Below are positions 23,910 to 33,102 of a stretch of 64,000 bases of DNA, in pieces. The position numbers and the translations under genes are program-made. The DNA lies in contig JAXLVK010000004.1 of the NCBI GenBank assembly GCA_046329055.1, forward strand, positions 1-64,000. Direction: 5' to 3'. Within the stretch, counting starts at the first letter, position 1, and each line of letters opens with the position of its first letter. The notes beneath the pieces were generated by a model. That model ran no database searches. It worked only from the letters and a program-made list of their open reading frames with translations, and had not been told where the DNA came from. This DNA is from JADKCL01 sp046329055. Its GTDB lineage: Bacteria; Bacteroidota; Bacteroidia; J057; JADKCL01.

Positions 23910-25202
23910 TCAATGCGGAACCATCGTAACCCGCGTATTCTCTAGCACCCAAATCGCGTCACGGCGCAGCATCGTGTCCAGCGGTACGCCGATTGCCGAG
24001 GCCTTGGTCGCGATTTGTCCGATCCAATTTGGGTCACGACTGATGTCCTTGCTGATGCGGGCGATCTCCTGTTCGCGCCATGGATGATCTTGGAACGCAG
24101 CGATCGCAGCCTCCACAAAGCCGAATCCCAATTCCCGGAGATGGGAATCCACCATGTAGAGCAGGATCACATCCTGCGACTCGATTTCCTTTCTCAGGTC
24201 CACTTGGGCTGTAGGTAGCGCCGCAGGAGCTTCGCGACGGTGCAATTCCCGGAAATAGAACCAGAAATGGGATTGTTCGAAGATGTCACCTGAGAACTCC
24301 GTGAACATCTTGGAATAGAAGCTATCGCCGATTGTGAGTACTCTGAGCTTGCGGGGCCTGCCAGTGAATTCCACCTCCGGATAGGCCATTTCAGGCACTG
24401 GCGGTGTGTACATCAGGTTCATCCCGAGGTTGAGATCATTGTCCACGATGGAGGCTGGGACGGGAAAGTGGACGGATTTGACCTTGATCCGATTGAGTTC
24501 CGTGCCAGTGTATGCCTGCAGGTAACCGATCAGGGTGTCCGCTGCGAGTGTCGCGCAGTATTCGCTCCAATGGTTGCCGGTGGTCGCGTACAAGGGGAAA
24601 TTGGAAGTGGATTTTGTGTCCTTGTACCAATTGATGAGGTCCAGGTAGGGGAGGTGCAGGCTATCCGTCATCCTCTTCAGCGCATTGTAGTTCGTGGCAG
24701 GGGAGGGGGCAGGATAGCCGTCCGGAATCAAATGCGGGAGGCCGATTCCTTTACCGGGCACCAGCACCATCGCCAGGCGGATGTTCTTCTTTTGGAGGAT
24801 TTCTTGGAGTTGGCGGAATTTGAGGAGGTTGGCCAAAAGGGCAGGAGTGCCCGCATAGTCCATACCGAGGGCGGATTCAATCTGTTTCGGGTCGTACAAT
24901 GCGCCGCCTTTTCCGATCGCCACCTTGTTCGCGTGGGCGGTATGGAAGAGCGAATAGTAGAGTTGGTTGTTGAGGCGCACCAATGAGGGCTCAAAGCCGA
25001 TTTGCTGCGTGGTGAAATCCAGTAGGCTGTCTTGCAATGTTCCGGCGAACCAATTCCGCACCGAGAACTGCGGCTTGCGTGCCACGTGATTTATACCATG
25101 CAATGGCTCCTCTGTGACCAAGCCAAGAATTTGTTGCGCGGCGGGGAGCAGCAGGAGGCCCAGCAGCAGCAGAATCAAGCTATGTCGCAGTCGCCTTTCC
25201 AT
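23910..25202 (-). CDS. AlgJ/AlgX-like SGNH-type O-acetylation protein
   Basis: A 430-residue protein starting at the ATG at 25202, three bases after the stop of the AlgI-like gene; the frame extends upstream but overlaps that gene. One N-terminal hydrophobic segment (about 7-25) places the rest in the periplasm. Features of the AlgJ/AlgX group are the segment GKGGALYD, TGNHWSEY (the Asp/His-like pair region) and LTIGDSFYSKM, which carries the SGNH serine. Such proteins move acetyl groups, delivered by an MBOAT partner, onto exported polysaccharide. The target polymer is unknown, as no polymer synthesis genes lie nearby. Confidence 0.75.
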   Translation of the reverse strand: MERRLRHSLILLLLGLLLLPAAQQILGLVTEEPLHGINHVARKPQFSVRNWFAGTLQDSLLDFTTQQIGFEPSLVRLNNQLYYSLFHTAHANKVAIGKGGALYDPKQIESALGMDYAGTPALLANLLKFRQLQEILQKKNIRLAMVLVPGKGIGLPHLIPDGYPAPSPATNYNALKRMTDSLHLPYLDLINWYKDTKSTSNFPLYATTGNHWSEYCATLAADTLIGYLQAYTGTELNRIKVKSVHFPVPASIVDNDLNLGMNLMYTPPVPEMAYPEVEFTGRPRKLRVLTIGDSFYSKMFTEFSGDIFEQSHFWFYFRELHRREAPAALPTAQVDLRKEIESQDVILLYMVDSHLRELGFGFVEAAIAAFQDHPWREQEIARISKDISRDPNWIGQIATKASAIGVPLDTMLRRDAIWVLENTRVTMVPH

Positions 25203-25204
25203 GC

Positions 25205-26620
25205 CTAGAACCTGAAATACAAGAAAGGATTGTGAGGTGACCAAACAATGTAGCTGCTACACAGCAACAGCAGGAGCGCCGAGCACAAAAATAACGTGAC
25301 GTGTCCAGCAATGCCTTGTCGCTCAGCATAAAGCCAGTCCTGAGCGCGTTGCAAGGGGCGAATGGCTGCTGCCCAGGCCAGAAACAGGGCAATCCCCAGG
25401 ATCCACCAGACTTCTACTTCTGGGACGTGCGGCACGCCATCCCTGAAGGTAAACATGGCTCCGTAGTACCGAAAAGCCATTCCGACTTCCTCCACATAGA
25501 AAAGGACGTAGAGGAGGAGGAAGACCACCGCCAAATAAGCCATTCCCACGATACGGCCGAGTCTTGCCAGCCATTTGCCCAGAAAGACACGCTCCATCAC
25601 GAGGACAGCCCCATGCAGCGCGCCCCAGAGAATGAAATTCCAACCCGCGCCATGCCAAAACCCGCATGCCAGGAACACGATCCAGAGGTTGCGATAGACC
25701 TTCCATGGCTCCACTCGGTTGCCGCCTAGCGGAATGTAGAGGTAGTTCCGCATCCAGTTACCGAGGCTGATGTGCCAGCGCTGCCAAAACTCCGTGAGGC
25801 TGCCAGCAATGAAGGGATTGTTGAAATTCTCCGGGAATCGGAATCCCATCATCCGGCCCAATCCCAATGCCATGTCGCTGTAGCCGCTGAAGTCGAAATA
25901 CATCTGCAGGCCAGCAAAGGTGATCCCCAGCCATGCCTGTCCGGCACTGAGCTGATCTGGATCGGTATGGAAAAATGGGGCGGCCGCCGCAGCAAGCCGA
26001 TCGGCGATCAGCACTTTCTTCGCAAGCCCGATGACAAATCGGTACATCCCGGTGAGGAACAGGTCGGAGGATTCCTGCCGGCTGCTGATTTGATCAGCGA
26101 TGTCGTGGTAGCGGACAATCGGCCCGGCGATCAGCTTGGGAAACAGCAGGATGTACATTTGATAGTCCCAGAACCTGTCCAACGGCGGGTGTACGCCCCG
26201 ATAGACATCGAAGAGATAGGTGAGGGACTCAAAAATGAAAAATGAGATCCCCAAGGGCAAAATCACATCCGTCCAAGGGAGGGGCCCCGAACCCAAGGCA
26301 GACAGCATCGCATTCAGGTTGTCCATGAAGAAGTTGCAATACTTCAATCCCGCCAGCAATCCCAAATTCAGGATGAGGGACAAGACCAACCATTGCTTGC
26401 GTTTTCGTGCATCGGGGGCTTGGTGCATGGCCCGCACGAGATGAAAATCCAACAATGTTGTTCCCAGGAAAACGAAGACGAACACTGGTGCTCCCCAGGC
26501 ATAGAACAAAGCGCTCGCGCCCAGAATCAGCCCGTTTTTGTAACGGGGTGCGGCCAGGAGGTACAGCCCGAGGAATATCGGGAGGAACCAAAACAGGAAT
26601 ATGACCGAGCTGAAGACCAT
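25205..26620 (-). CDS. MBOAT-family O-acyltransferase, AlgI-like
   Basis: A 471-residue multispanning membrane protein. It matches AlgI/PatA/DltB-like acyltransferases: an N-terminal FLPIFLGLYLLA segment, LPLGISFFIFESLTYLFDVY, FWQRWHISLGNWMRNYLYIP and the invariant histidine in CGFWHGAGWNFILWG. These proteins pass acetyl groups across the inner membrane to a periplasmic partner, here the next gene, three bases downstream. Together they form a two-gene O-acetylation unit. The target could be an exopolysaccharide or cell wall polymer. Confidence 0.9.
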   Translation of the reverse strand: MVFSSVIFLFWFLPIFLGLYLLAAPRYKNGLILGASALFYAWGAPVFVFVFLGTTLLDFHLVRAMHQAPDARKRKQWLVLSLILNLGLLAGLKYCNFFMDNLNAMLSALGSGPLPWTDVILPLGISFFIFESLTYLFDVYRGVHPPLDRFWDYQMYILLFPKLIAGPIVRYHDIADQISSRQESSDLFLTGMYRFVIGLAKKVLIADRLAAAAAPFFHTDPDQLSAGQAWLGITFAGLQMYFDFSGYSDMALGLGRMMGFRFPENFNNPFIAGSLTEFWQRWHISLGNWMRNYLYIPLGGNRVEPWKVYRNLWIVFLACGFWHGAGWNFILWGALHGAVLVMERVFLGKWLARLGRIVGMAYLAVVFLLLYVLFYVEEVGMAFRYYGAMFTFRDGVPHVPEVEVWWILGIALFLAWAAAIRPLQRAQDWLYAERQGIAGHVTLFLCSALLLLLCSSYIVWSPHNPFLYFRF

Positions 26621-26674
26621 GCGAATCCGGCAGCGAAGATAAAATTCAAGCCGGAATCACCATCCTTGAAATGC

Positions 26675-26704
26675 GCGCGGGAACCCATTTCTGGGTTCCC
26701 GCGC
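26675..26704 (-). terminator. Hairpin terminator behind the RND pump gene
   Basis: A perfect 13-bp stem (GCGCGGGAACCCA with its complement) and a 4-base loop lie 22 bases beyond the stop of the pump gene, which reads in the minus direction. The T-run after the stem on that strand is short (ATTTC), so efficiency is uncertain. Confidence 0.65.
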
Positions 26705-26726
26705 CTATCCATCTCAAAGACTAACG

Positions 26727-29700
26727 CTATGCTGCTGCAGCCACCTCGACCTTGGGCGGGATGAGCTTGTAGATGATCGGGGTCACGATCCGAGACAGCA
26801 AGGTGCTGGAAATCAATCCCCCTATCAATACGATCGCCAAGGGCGAAATGAGCGGGTTGCTCGTCAATGCAATCGGAATGAGACCGCCGATGGCCGTGGC
26901 GCTCGTGAGCACGATGGGCAGGAAGCGGATTTCGCCAGCCTCCCGGATCGCCTGTTCCAAGCCCATGCCCTGTGCCCGAAGCTGATTGGTAAAGTCCACG
27001 AGCAGGATGGAGTTCTTCACCTCAATCCCCGCCAATGCGATCAAGCCAATCACTGCCACGAAGCTCAACGTGTTCCCGGTGAGCCACAGCGCGACCACAG
27101 CCCCGATCACACCCAGCGGAATCACGCTCAACACGATCAGCGTGCTCTTGAAGGTCCGGAACTCCAGGATCAGTACGGCGATGAACAGGAAGACCGTCAC
27201 CAGGATCACCGCGCCGAAGCCGCTGAAGCTTTCCTGACGGCTTTCGACCTCGCCAGCCATCTGGTATTGGTAGCCGGCGGGCAAGTGCATACCGTCCATA
27301 CCTTTGATGGTCGCGGAGATCAGGTCATTCACGAGGAAGCCCTTTTGCACAAAGCTCGTCACCGTCACAAAGCGCTCCTTGTTCAAGTGGTTGATCGCGG
27401 AGGGACTGGTTTCCAAGACCAGGTCGGCAACTTGCTTGAGCGGAATCGCCGTGCCCATCATGTTGTTCACGTACAGGCGGTCGAAGATCTCCAATCCCGC
27501 TGGGCCGTCCTTGGGTGCACTGACGCGGATGGTGTATTCGTCGCCCTTGTCGTCGGTATAGCTGCCCATTTCCAGCCCCGCGATGGCGAGGCGCACGGTC
27601 TTGTCGATCTCAGCCGTCTGAATCCCGAGGAGCCGAGCCTTGTCGCGGTGGATCTTGACCCGCAGGTCGCTCTTCATGGCCTTGAGGGGATTGTTCACGT
27701 AGAGCGAGCCCGGCATACCCTTGAGCATGGCTTCCACGCGCTCAGCGAGGTTGCGGAGGGTGTCCAGATTGTCTCCGAAGAGGCGCACCGCAATCGGAGC
27801 CTCGACGGGCGGACCTTGTTCGAAGTCCTTGACCTCTATATTGGCCCCGGCGTAGGTGCTGAAGCTGTCCCTCAGCGCCTCGATGACGCTGCGCTTTTCA
27901 CCGGGAGGGGTATGCGGGTCGAGTTGCACAAAGATCTCGGAGAAATCCGGCCGCTCGTTTTGCGGGATCACATTGTAGTAGATGCGCGGGTTGCCATGCC
28001 CAACGTTCGTCGCCCAATACTGGATCTTGGGATGGCGGGACAGCACGGACTCCACGCGGCTTGTCACTGCATTCGTCTCACCCAAATGGCTCTGGAGCGG
28101 GGTGGTGATGTTCACGAGGAACTGCGGCTTCTCCGATGCGGGGAAGAGCGAAAATCCGATCACCGGAAACAGGCTCAATGCCCCGCCAAAGATGGCCGCA
28201 GCCACGAGCAAGGTGATGATGGGGCGATGCAGGGCCACTTCCAATAGGCGCGAATAGGAACCGCTGATCGCCTTCTTGAGGGTGCGCATGAAGATGTTGC
28301 CAGCCGGGTTGTGGTGGCGGCGCAGGATGACGCTTCCCAGGAACGGAATCACAGTCAGGGAGACGACCATCGAAGCCAAGACGGCGCTGATGACCGCCAT
28401 GGGCAGGCCGCGAATGAAGTCGCCGGAACCCTCAGGCATGAACACCAATGGCATGAAGGCGATGATCAGGGTAGCAGTACAGCCCACGACGGCAAGGGTG
28501 ATCTGCTTCGTCGCCCCGATGGCTGCATCACGGCGCGAATGCCCTTCAAGCATCCACCGTTCGATGTTTTCCACGACCACGATGCTGTCATCCACGAGCA
28601 GTCCCAATGCCACCACAAGCCCCACGATGGACAGCTGGTTCAGGGTATAGCCCATCGCATTCAGCATCACCAAGCCGATCGCCAACGAAAGCGGGATGGA
28701 AATCATCACCACCGTGGCAGCGCGACCGCCCAATGGCAGCAGTGTGATGGCCACCAGCAAGATCGCGATCAAGAAGTCCACCCCGAGGCCGCTGAGACGC
28801 GAAGCCACATTGTCCGCCTGATCGAAGTGCGCGACCATGTCGATGTTGGAGGGCAGTTCCTTCTGGAATTGTTCGAGGACGGGCTTGAAAGCCTTTTGGG
28901 TCTCGGTGATGTTCTCGCGGGGCTTCTGCGCAGCCGTCACGAACACGCAACGGTGCCCATTCAGGCGGGTGATGTACCGGTTCTCCTCAAATCCTTGGCT
29001 CACCTCCGCGATGTCCTTCAGGTAAATGATCTTGCCATTTGCACTGGAAATGACCGTGTTGCGGATTTCATCCAAGCTGGCATAGTTGCCGGAGGTCTTG
29101 ACGTTGAAGGTCTTGGTGCCCGCGCGGATCGAGCCGCCGGGGATGTTGGCGGACTCGCTTTGGAGGGTGCCGAGGACCAAGTTGAGCGGAATGTGCATCT
29201 GTGCGATTCGGTCCAGACGTAAATCCACCTTCACGATTTCCTCCGGCAAGCCCCAGTACTTGACCTGCTTGAGGGATTTGATCTTCTCCAGGCGTTCCTT
29301 GAGTCGCTCCGCCTCGTTTTTCAACTTCGCATTGGAGGCATTCTCAGAAATGAGGCCGATCTGCAAGATGTTCACGTCCGATGGGCTCACCTTCCGGATT
29401 TCCAGGCTCATGAGGCCCTCTGGCAGCTTTTCGCGGATGGCATTCACCTCCCGGACCAGCTCCGAGTATTTCTCAGCGACATCGCTCTCGTACTTGTATT
29501 CCACCAGGATGGAGGCGACACCGTCACCGATGTTGGAAGTGACCTTTTTGATGTCTTCCAGCTCATGGACGACCTCCTCGATCGGCTTCACAACCAATTG
29601 CTCCATGTCCTGCGGGCTCGTGCCGGGATAGACCGCGATGATAGGGAACATGGGCGCCTCCATTTCGGGGTCCTCCGAGCGCGGCATATTGAGCAGCGTA

Positions 29701-29780
29701 TTGATCCCCAGGGCGATGGCCATGGCGAACAACACCAGCATCAATTGGCTGTTTTTGACAGAAAATGACGCGATGTTCAT
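26727..29780 (-). CDS. RND-family efflux pump, inner-membrane subunit
   Basis: A 1017-residue proton-driven transporter of the AcrB/HAE1 type with about 12 membrane helices and two large periplasmic domains. Landmarks are the N-terminal helix followed by MPRSEDPEMEAPMF, YPGTSPQDME, the TM4 proton-relay pair in VALGLLVDDSIVVVENIE, and the late GIEVKNSILLVDF of TM10-11. Overlap of four bases with the membrane fusion gene, and the TolC-like gene before it, show a complete tripartite system. Substrate is unknown; drugs, bile-like compounds or solvents are usual. Confidence 0.92.
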   Translation of the reverse strand: MNIASFSVKNSQLMLVLFAMAIALGINTLLNMPRSEDPEMEAPMFPIIAVYPGTSPQDMEQLVVKPIEEVVHELEDIKKVTSNIGDGVASILVEYKYESDVAEKYSELVREVNAIREKLPEGLMSLEIRKVSPSDVNILQIGLISENASNAKLKNEAERLKERLEKIKSLKQVKYWGLPEEIVKVDLRLDRIAQMHIPLNLVLGTLQSESANIPGGSIRAGTKTFNVKTSGNYASLDEIRNTVISSANGKIIYLKDIAEVSQGFEENRYITRLNGHRCVFVTAAQKPRENITETQKAFKPVLEQFQKELPSNIDMVAHFDQADNVASRLSGLGVDFLIAILLVAITLLPLGGRAATVVMISIPLSLAIGLVMLNAMGYTLNQLSIVGLVVALGLLVDDSIVVVENIERWMLEGHSRRDAAIGATKQITLAVVGCTATLIIAFMPLVFMPEGSGDFIRGLPMAVISAVLASMVVSLTVIPFLGSVILRRHHNPAGNIFMRTLKKAISGSYSRLLEVALHRPIITLLVAAAIFGGALSLFPVIGFSLFPASEKPQFLVNITTPLQSHLGETNAVTSRVESVLSRHPKIQYWATNVGHGNPRIYYNVIPQNERPDFSEIFVQLDPHTPPGEKRSVIEALRDSFSTYAGANIEVKDFEQGPPVEAPIAVRLFGDNLDTLRNLAERVEAMLKGMPGSLYVNNPLKAMKSDLRVKIHRDKARLLGIQTAEIDKTVRLAIAGLEMGSYTDDKGDEYTIRVSAPKDGPAGLEIFDRLYVNNMMGTAIPLKQVADLVLETSPSAINHLNKERFVTVTSFVQKGFLVNDLISATIKGMDGMHLPAGYQYQMAGEVESRQESFSGFGAVILVTVFLFIAVLILEFRTFKSTLIVLSVIPLGVIGAVVALWLTGNTLSFVAVIGLIALAGIEVKNSILLVDFTNQLRAQGMGLEQAIREAGEIRFLPIVLTSATAIGGLIPIALTSNPLISPLAIVLIGGLISSTLLSRIVTPIIYKLIPPKVEVAAAA

Positions 29781-30868
29781 GGCTGCGGCTTTGAAGTGGT
29801 CACTTGGATGGGGCTTTGGTCAGTCAGGTAGGCAGAGCCAGTGGTGATGACATGGGTGAAGCCCTCAAGCCCGCCAGAGATCGCGATCATTTGCTTGTCC
29901 AGGTAGGCCACCTTGACCGGGAGCTTGACCGCTGTCTTGCTGTCCTTGGTCACGAAGACGAAAGCACTCTCCCCATCTGCCTCCAAAACAGCTTCGTAGG
30001 GCAGCAGCCAGTATTTCCCCTTGGCGCTCGGGCGAATCGTCGCTTGGCCAAATAGACCGGCCGCAGGCTTCACCTCCTCCAATGCCACCACGACTTCCAC
30101 TTGGAACGCGCCCGACATGGGGTCCGCTCCCTGGGATTTGCGGCTGACATCGCCCCGGAAGGTCCGGTCAGGATAGGCATCGAGGTGGACGCTTGCGCTG
30201 TCTCCCGTTTGGATCATGCTCCATTCGCGGTCACTCACCCCGGCGCGCAGCACCCAGCGGCTCTGGCTCGAGGTCGTGTTGAGGGCGAGGATGGGCATGC
30301 CAGGGCCCGCGAGTTCGCCCTCGTTCATCAGGCGAGCGAGGACATGGCCGTCCGCCGTGGCGGTGATGGTAGAGTGGCTCTGGTTGAACTTGGCGGTCTC
30401 CAGTGTCTGCTTCGCAAAATCGAGGCCCGTTTGGGCATTTTGGAGCATTTCCAGGGTCGCGACGGAGTCTTTGTGCAGGGCTTGGACGCGGTTGAAGTCG
30501 CGCTGCGCCTTCTCGAAGCCGAGTTGGGCTTGGTTCACGGCGGCGTTGATCTCCGTCATGTCCAGGGTGGCGAGGACTTGGCCGCGGCGGACTGCGTCGC
30601 CCACCTTCACAGAGATGCGCTGGATGATGCCGCCAGTCTTGAAGCTGAGACGGGCTTCGTTTTCAGTTCCGAGCAAGCCGCCGACCTCGATGGGCCGCTG
30701 TGCGCTGACTTGGTTCACGGGCGTGAGCTGAACGGGGATGGGTTCGAGTCCGGGAGTTTTTTTGTCCTCGGGCTTGTCCTGCTTGCCGCAGGCGGCGACC
30801 ACTGTCACCATGGCCAATGCCAGCAGCCAAAGGCTAGCTTTTGGGGGGCGGATGTTTTGCGTGATCAT
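29777..30868 (-). CDS. RND efflux membrane fusion protein (lipoprotein)
   Basis: A 363-residue periplasmic adaptor of the HlyD/AcrA family. A lipobox VVAAC puts the lipid anchor at Cys27. It has a lipoyl-like half (FKTGGIIQRISVKVGDAVRRGQ near 75-97), a short coiled coil with ALHKDSVATLEMLQNAQTGL, the second lipoyl half (ITATADGHVLARLMNEGELA) and beta-barrel and membrane-proximal domains. It bridges the pump and the outer-membrane channel. It lies between them in the operon, overlapping the pump gene by four bases. Confidence 0.92.
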   Translation of the reverse strand: MITQNIRPPKASLWLLALAMVTVVAACGKQDKPEDKKTPGLEPIPVQLTPVNQVSAQRPIEVGGLLGTENEARLSFKTGGIIQRISVKVGDAVRRGQVLATLDMTEINAAVNQAQLGFEKAQRDFNRVQALHKDSVATLEMLQNAQTGLDFAKQTLETAKFNQSHSTITATADGHVLARLMNEGELAGPGMPILALNTTSSQSRWVLRAGVSDREWSMIQTGDSASVHLDAYPDRTFRGDVSRKSQGADPMSGAFQVEVVVALEEVKPAAGLFGQATIRPSAKGKYWLLPYEAVLEADGESAFVFVTKDSKTAVKLPVKVAYLDKQMIAISGGLEGFTHVITTGSAYLTDQSPIQVTTSKPQP

Positions 30869-30916
30869 ATCGTGCTGTTTTTTTCTAATGGGCGAATTGA
30901 TTTTCAGAGAATGGGT

Positions 30917-32278
30917 TCATTGGTAGGCCTCGGCGATCTCGCGGCGGTACTCCGCCCAACCGATGAGGGTCTCGTACTTGCGGATGTTGGCGAGGAGGCG
31001 GGCTTGGGTGACGGTGTTGCGGGCGTCGATCTGCTCGATCATGGTGGCGCTGCCCTGGGCAAATGCCTTGTCCATGAGGCGGTAATAGGCTTCGGCGGCT
31101 TCGACTTGGCGCAGGGCACTTTTCCAGGAGTCATAGGCGGCGAGGGTGGCATTCCGGCGCATGTAGATGCCGAGTTGGAAGCCCTGCTGTGCCTGTGCGA
31201 CCTTGTTTTCCAGCTCACGGGCGCTTTGTTCCCGCAATCCGATCGTCGTTTGGTCCCGGCCGCCGTTCCAGATCGGGAGGTCCACACTGATGCCTCCGAG
31301 GATGAATGCCGTATTGTCGCTGAATTCGAAATTGAAGCCCTGAGAACCCAGGTCCACGAAGGCGCCGATGCTGGGCACCCAATACTGCTTGTCCATTTTC
31401 AGTGCCTCGTCGTTCATGCGCAGGGCAGCGTCGAGCTGTGCAAGCTCGGGCCTGCGGCTGATGCGGGACTCGTCGCTGACTTGCTGTTGCAGGTCGGCGG
31501 GCAGTTCCATTGGATCGGCCTTGACGGGATCATTGGAAGGACGGTTCACGAGGAAGTTCAGGTAGGCAGCGGCGTTGAGCACGTTGGCATCCGACTGGGT
31601 GATCTGCGCCTTGACGGACTCGACCTCGCTCTCGGCACGCAGGACCTGGGCGGGGAGGCCCTTACCATTGTCGAGGAGGCTCTTGGTGACCCGCAGGTTT
31701 TGCTCCACGAGTTGCAAGGCGCTCTGGTAGATGGCTTTGGCTTCCAATGCCATCAGGTATTGGTAATAGGCCTGTCGGATGTTCTTGACCAATTCCAGCT
31801 TGTACACCTCCACCTCAGCATCCTTCATCTCCATGTTCTGCTCTTGGAGGTTGCGGTTGTGGATGATGTCGGTGTTGAGGATCGGGACCGTGGTGCGCAC
31901 CTTCACGTCGTAGAAATTGTTGGGGAGGAAGGTGATCTTCTGGTTCTCCACCTGCGGGAAGGAATTGCTCTGCGTGAGCTGGTTCAGGGTGCTATAGACC
32001 GGATTCAGGAGGTCCCCGATGGGGAAATCGATCTTCCGGCCGCCGGCTGCCAGGGTATAGGAGCCGACGAAGTTCACGTTGGGGAGGAAAAGCTGCTTGG
32101 CATTCTTCAGGCCGAGAAGGCCGCGTTGGAGGCCGAGCTGCTTTTCGCGGAGGACGAGGTTGCTGGACAGTCCCTCTTGGAGATAGGTGTCGAGCGGCCC
32201 TTGTGCGGGGGCCATCCTGACGACCCCCAAGACGAGGAGGCTGCTGAGTAGGAGGGCTTTGGTAAATGGGGTTAACAT
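30917..32278 (-). CDS. TolC-family outer-membrane efflux channel
   Basis: A 453-residue protein with a signal peptide ending around MAPAQG and two tandem outer-membrane-efflux-protein repeats, each with long helices (KNIRQAYYQYLMALEAKAIY; RQVEAAEAYYRLMDKAFAQG). It would form the trimeric channel of the RND system. I take the ATG at 32278; the frame also allows a GTG at 32287, but this lies within the TetR operator copy. It follows tetR after 34 bases and precedes the fusion protein gene. Confidence 0.9.
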   Translation of the reverse strand: MLTPFTKALLLSSLLVLGVVRMAPAQGPLDTYLQEGLSSNLVLREKQLGLQRGLLGLKNAKQLFLPNVNFVGSYTLAAGGRKIDFPIGDLLNPVYSTLNQLTQSNSFPQVENQKITFLPNNFYDVKVRTTVPILNTDIIHNRNLQEQNMEMKDAEVEVYKLELVKNIRQAYYQYLMALEAKAIYQSALQLVEQNLRVTKSLLDNGKGLPAQVLRAESEVESVKAQITQSDANVLNAAAYLNFLVNRPSNDPVKADPMELPADLQQQVSDESRISRRPELAQLDAALRMNDEALKMDKQYWVPSIGAFVDLGSQGFNFEFSDNTAFILGGISVDLPIWNGGRDQTTIGLREQSARELENKVAQAQQGFQLGIYMRRNATLAAYDSWKSALRQVEAAEAYYRLMDKAFAQGSATMIEQIDARNTVTQARLLANIRKYETLIGWAEYRREIAEAYQ

Positions 32279-32280
32279 AG

Positions 32281-32293
32281 TGAACACTGTTTA
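32281..32293 (-). promoter_or_regulatory. TetR operator, copy 2 (before the TolC-like gene)
   Basis: TGAACACTGTTTA is a 13-base near-palindrome; with the next three bases it matches the copy at 32952-32967 at 14 of 16 positions. It ends directly before the ATG of the TolC-like gene, so a bound repressor could block transcription or act on an internal promoter. Confidence 0.6.
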
Positions 32294-32312
32294 GTGTACA
32301 ACCAAAAAAATT

Positions 32313-32924
32313 TCAGAGTCTTTCCAGGAAGTCGATGAAGTACTTCAAGGCATCCGCGATGAGTTGGTCGTGGGGGATGTCCTGAATGATGTCGATGCGG
32401 CGGCAGCACTTGAGGGCGCAGATACCATGGACGCAGCTCCAAATCAAGAAGGAGAGCCGGATAGGATCCTTGCCGGGAAATCTCCCTTCGCTCTGGCATT
32501 CATTCACCACGTTCACCAATGCATCAAAGGTCAAGGCGCCCTCTTTCCAATTTTCGGGCTTTTCCAGACCCTCAATCGGCTTCTGCGTGATGAACATCAA
32601 CTCATAATAATCCGGGTTTTCCAATGAAAATTGGACATACGCCCTGCCCATCGCGGAGAGCTTTTCCATCGGATTTTTGACGTGGAGAAGGGCCGCCATG
32701 TAGTGGTTCATGCGGGTGAATCCCTCCACGTGCAAGTCGTGGATCAATGCATTCTTGTCCTTGTAGTACAGGTAGATCGTGGCGGGACTGTATTCGATGG
32801 CCTCCGCGATTGCCCGCATCGAGGTCTGCTCGACACCCTTCTCGATGAAGAGTTTCTTGGCAGCCTCCAAGATCAGGCTCCGCATCTGCTCTCGCTCCCG
32901 TTGCTTTCTGTCTTCGATTCCCAT
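32313..32924 (-). CDS. TetR-family repressor of the RND operon
   Basis: A 203-residue regulator with an N-terminal helix-turn-helix (about residues 12-60): ILEAAKKLFIEKGVEQTSMR, IAEAIEYSPATIYLYYKDKN. The C-terminal half (EGALTFDALVNVVNECQSEG) fits the ligand-binding domain of the family. It is the first gene of the efflux operon. A palindrome fills the spacer of its own promoter and recurs before the next gene, so it probably represses itself and the pump until a pump substrate binds. Confidence 0.92.
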   Translation of the reverse strand: MGIEDRKQREREQMRSLILEAAKKLFIEKGVEQTSMRAIAEAIEYSPATIYLYYKDKNALIHDLHVEGFTRMNHYMAALLHVKNPMEKLSAMGRAYVQFSLENPDYYELMFITQKPIEGLEKPENWKEGALTFDALVNVVNECQSEGRFPGKDPIRLSFLIWSCVHGICALKCCRRIDIIQDIPHDQLIADALKYFIDFLERL

Positions 32925-32943
32925 TGTGGTGAATTAACAGCGT

Positions 32944-32976
32944 CAAATCTATGAACACCGTTCAGTGAATGGCAAG
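32944..32976 (-). promoter_or_regulatory. Promoter of the tetR-efflux operon
   Basis: On the minus strand a CTTG (-33 region, 32973-32976) and TAGATTTG (-7 box, 32944-32951) are separated by 21 bases. TAGATTTG matches TANNTTTG exactly. The TetR operator occupies the half of the spacer next to the -7 box. Confidence 0.7.
32952..32964 (-). promoter_or_regulatory. TetR operator, copy 1 (inside the tetR promoter)
   Basis: TGAACACCGTTCA is a perfect palindrome of two 5-base arms around three bases, abutting the -7 box of the tetR promoter. Binding here would exclude RNA polymerase. Confidence 0.7.
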
Positions 32977-33040
32977 AGGGGGATGAAATATTTTTTTCTG
33001 GGCAGGGATGATCGCCTGAGAGTATGGGGAAAATGACTCA

Positions 33041-33080
33041 CCCGACGTACGGGTTCAGGATTCTGAACCCGTACGTCGGG
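33041..33080 (-). terminator. Long perfect hairpin behind the T9SS protein gene
   Basis: An 18-bp perfect stem (CCCGACGTACGGGTTCAG with its complement) and a 4-base loop lie 22 bases after the stop of the minus-strand gene at 33103. On that strand it is followed by a modest ATTTTC. It separates this gene from tetR and probably ends its transcript. Confidence 0.65.
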
Positions 33081-33102
33081 CGGCGAAACGATGGATTTCT
33101 TC

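Noticed and set aside
30101..32251. 716-codon plus-strand frame across the membrane fusion and TolC-like genes
   Set aside because: It is a shadow of two well-supported minus-strand genes and has no domain; codon bias in GC-rich DNA explains it.
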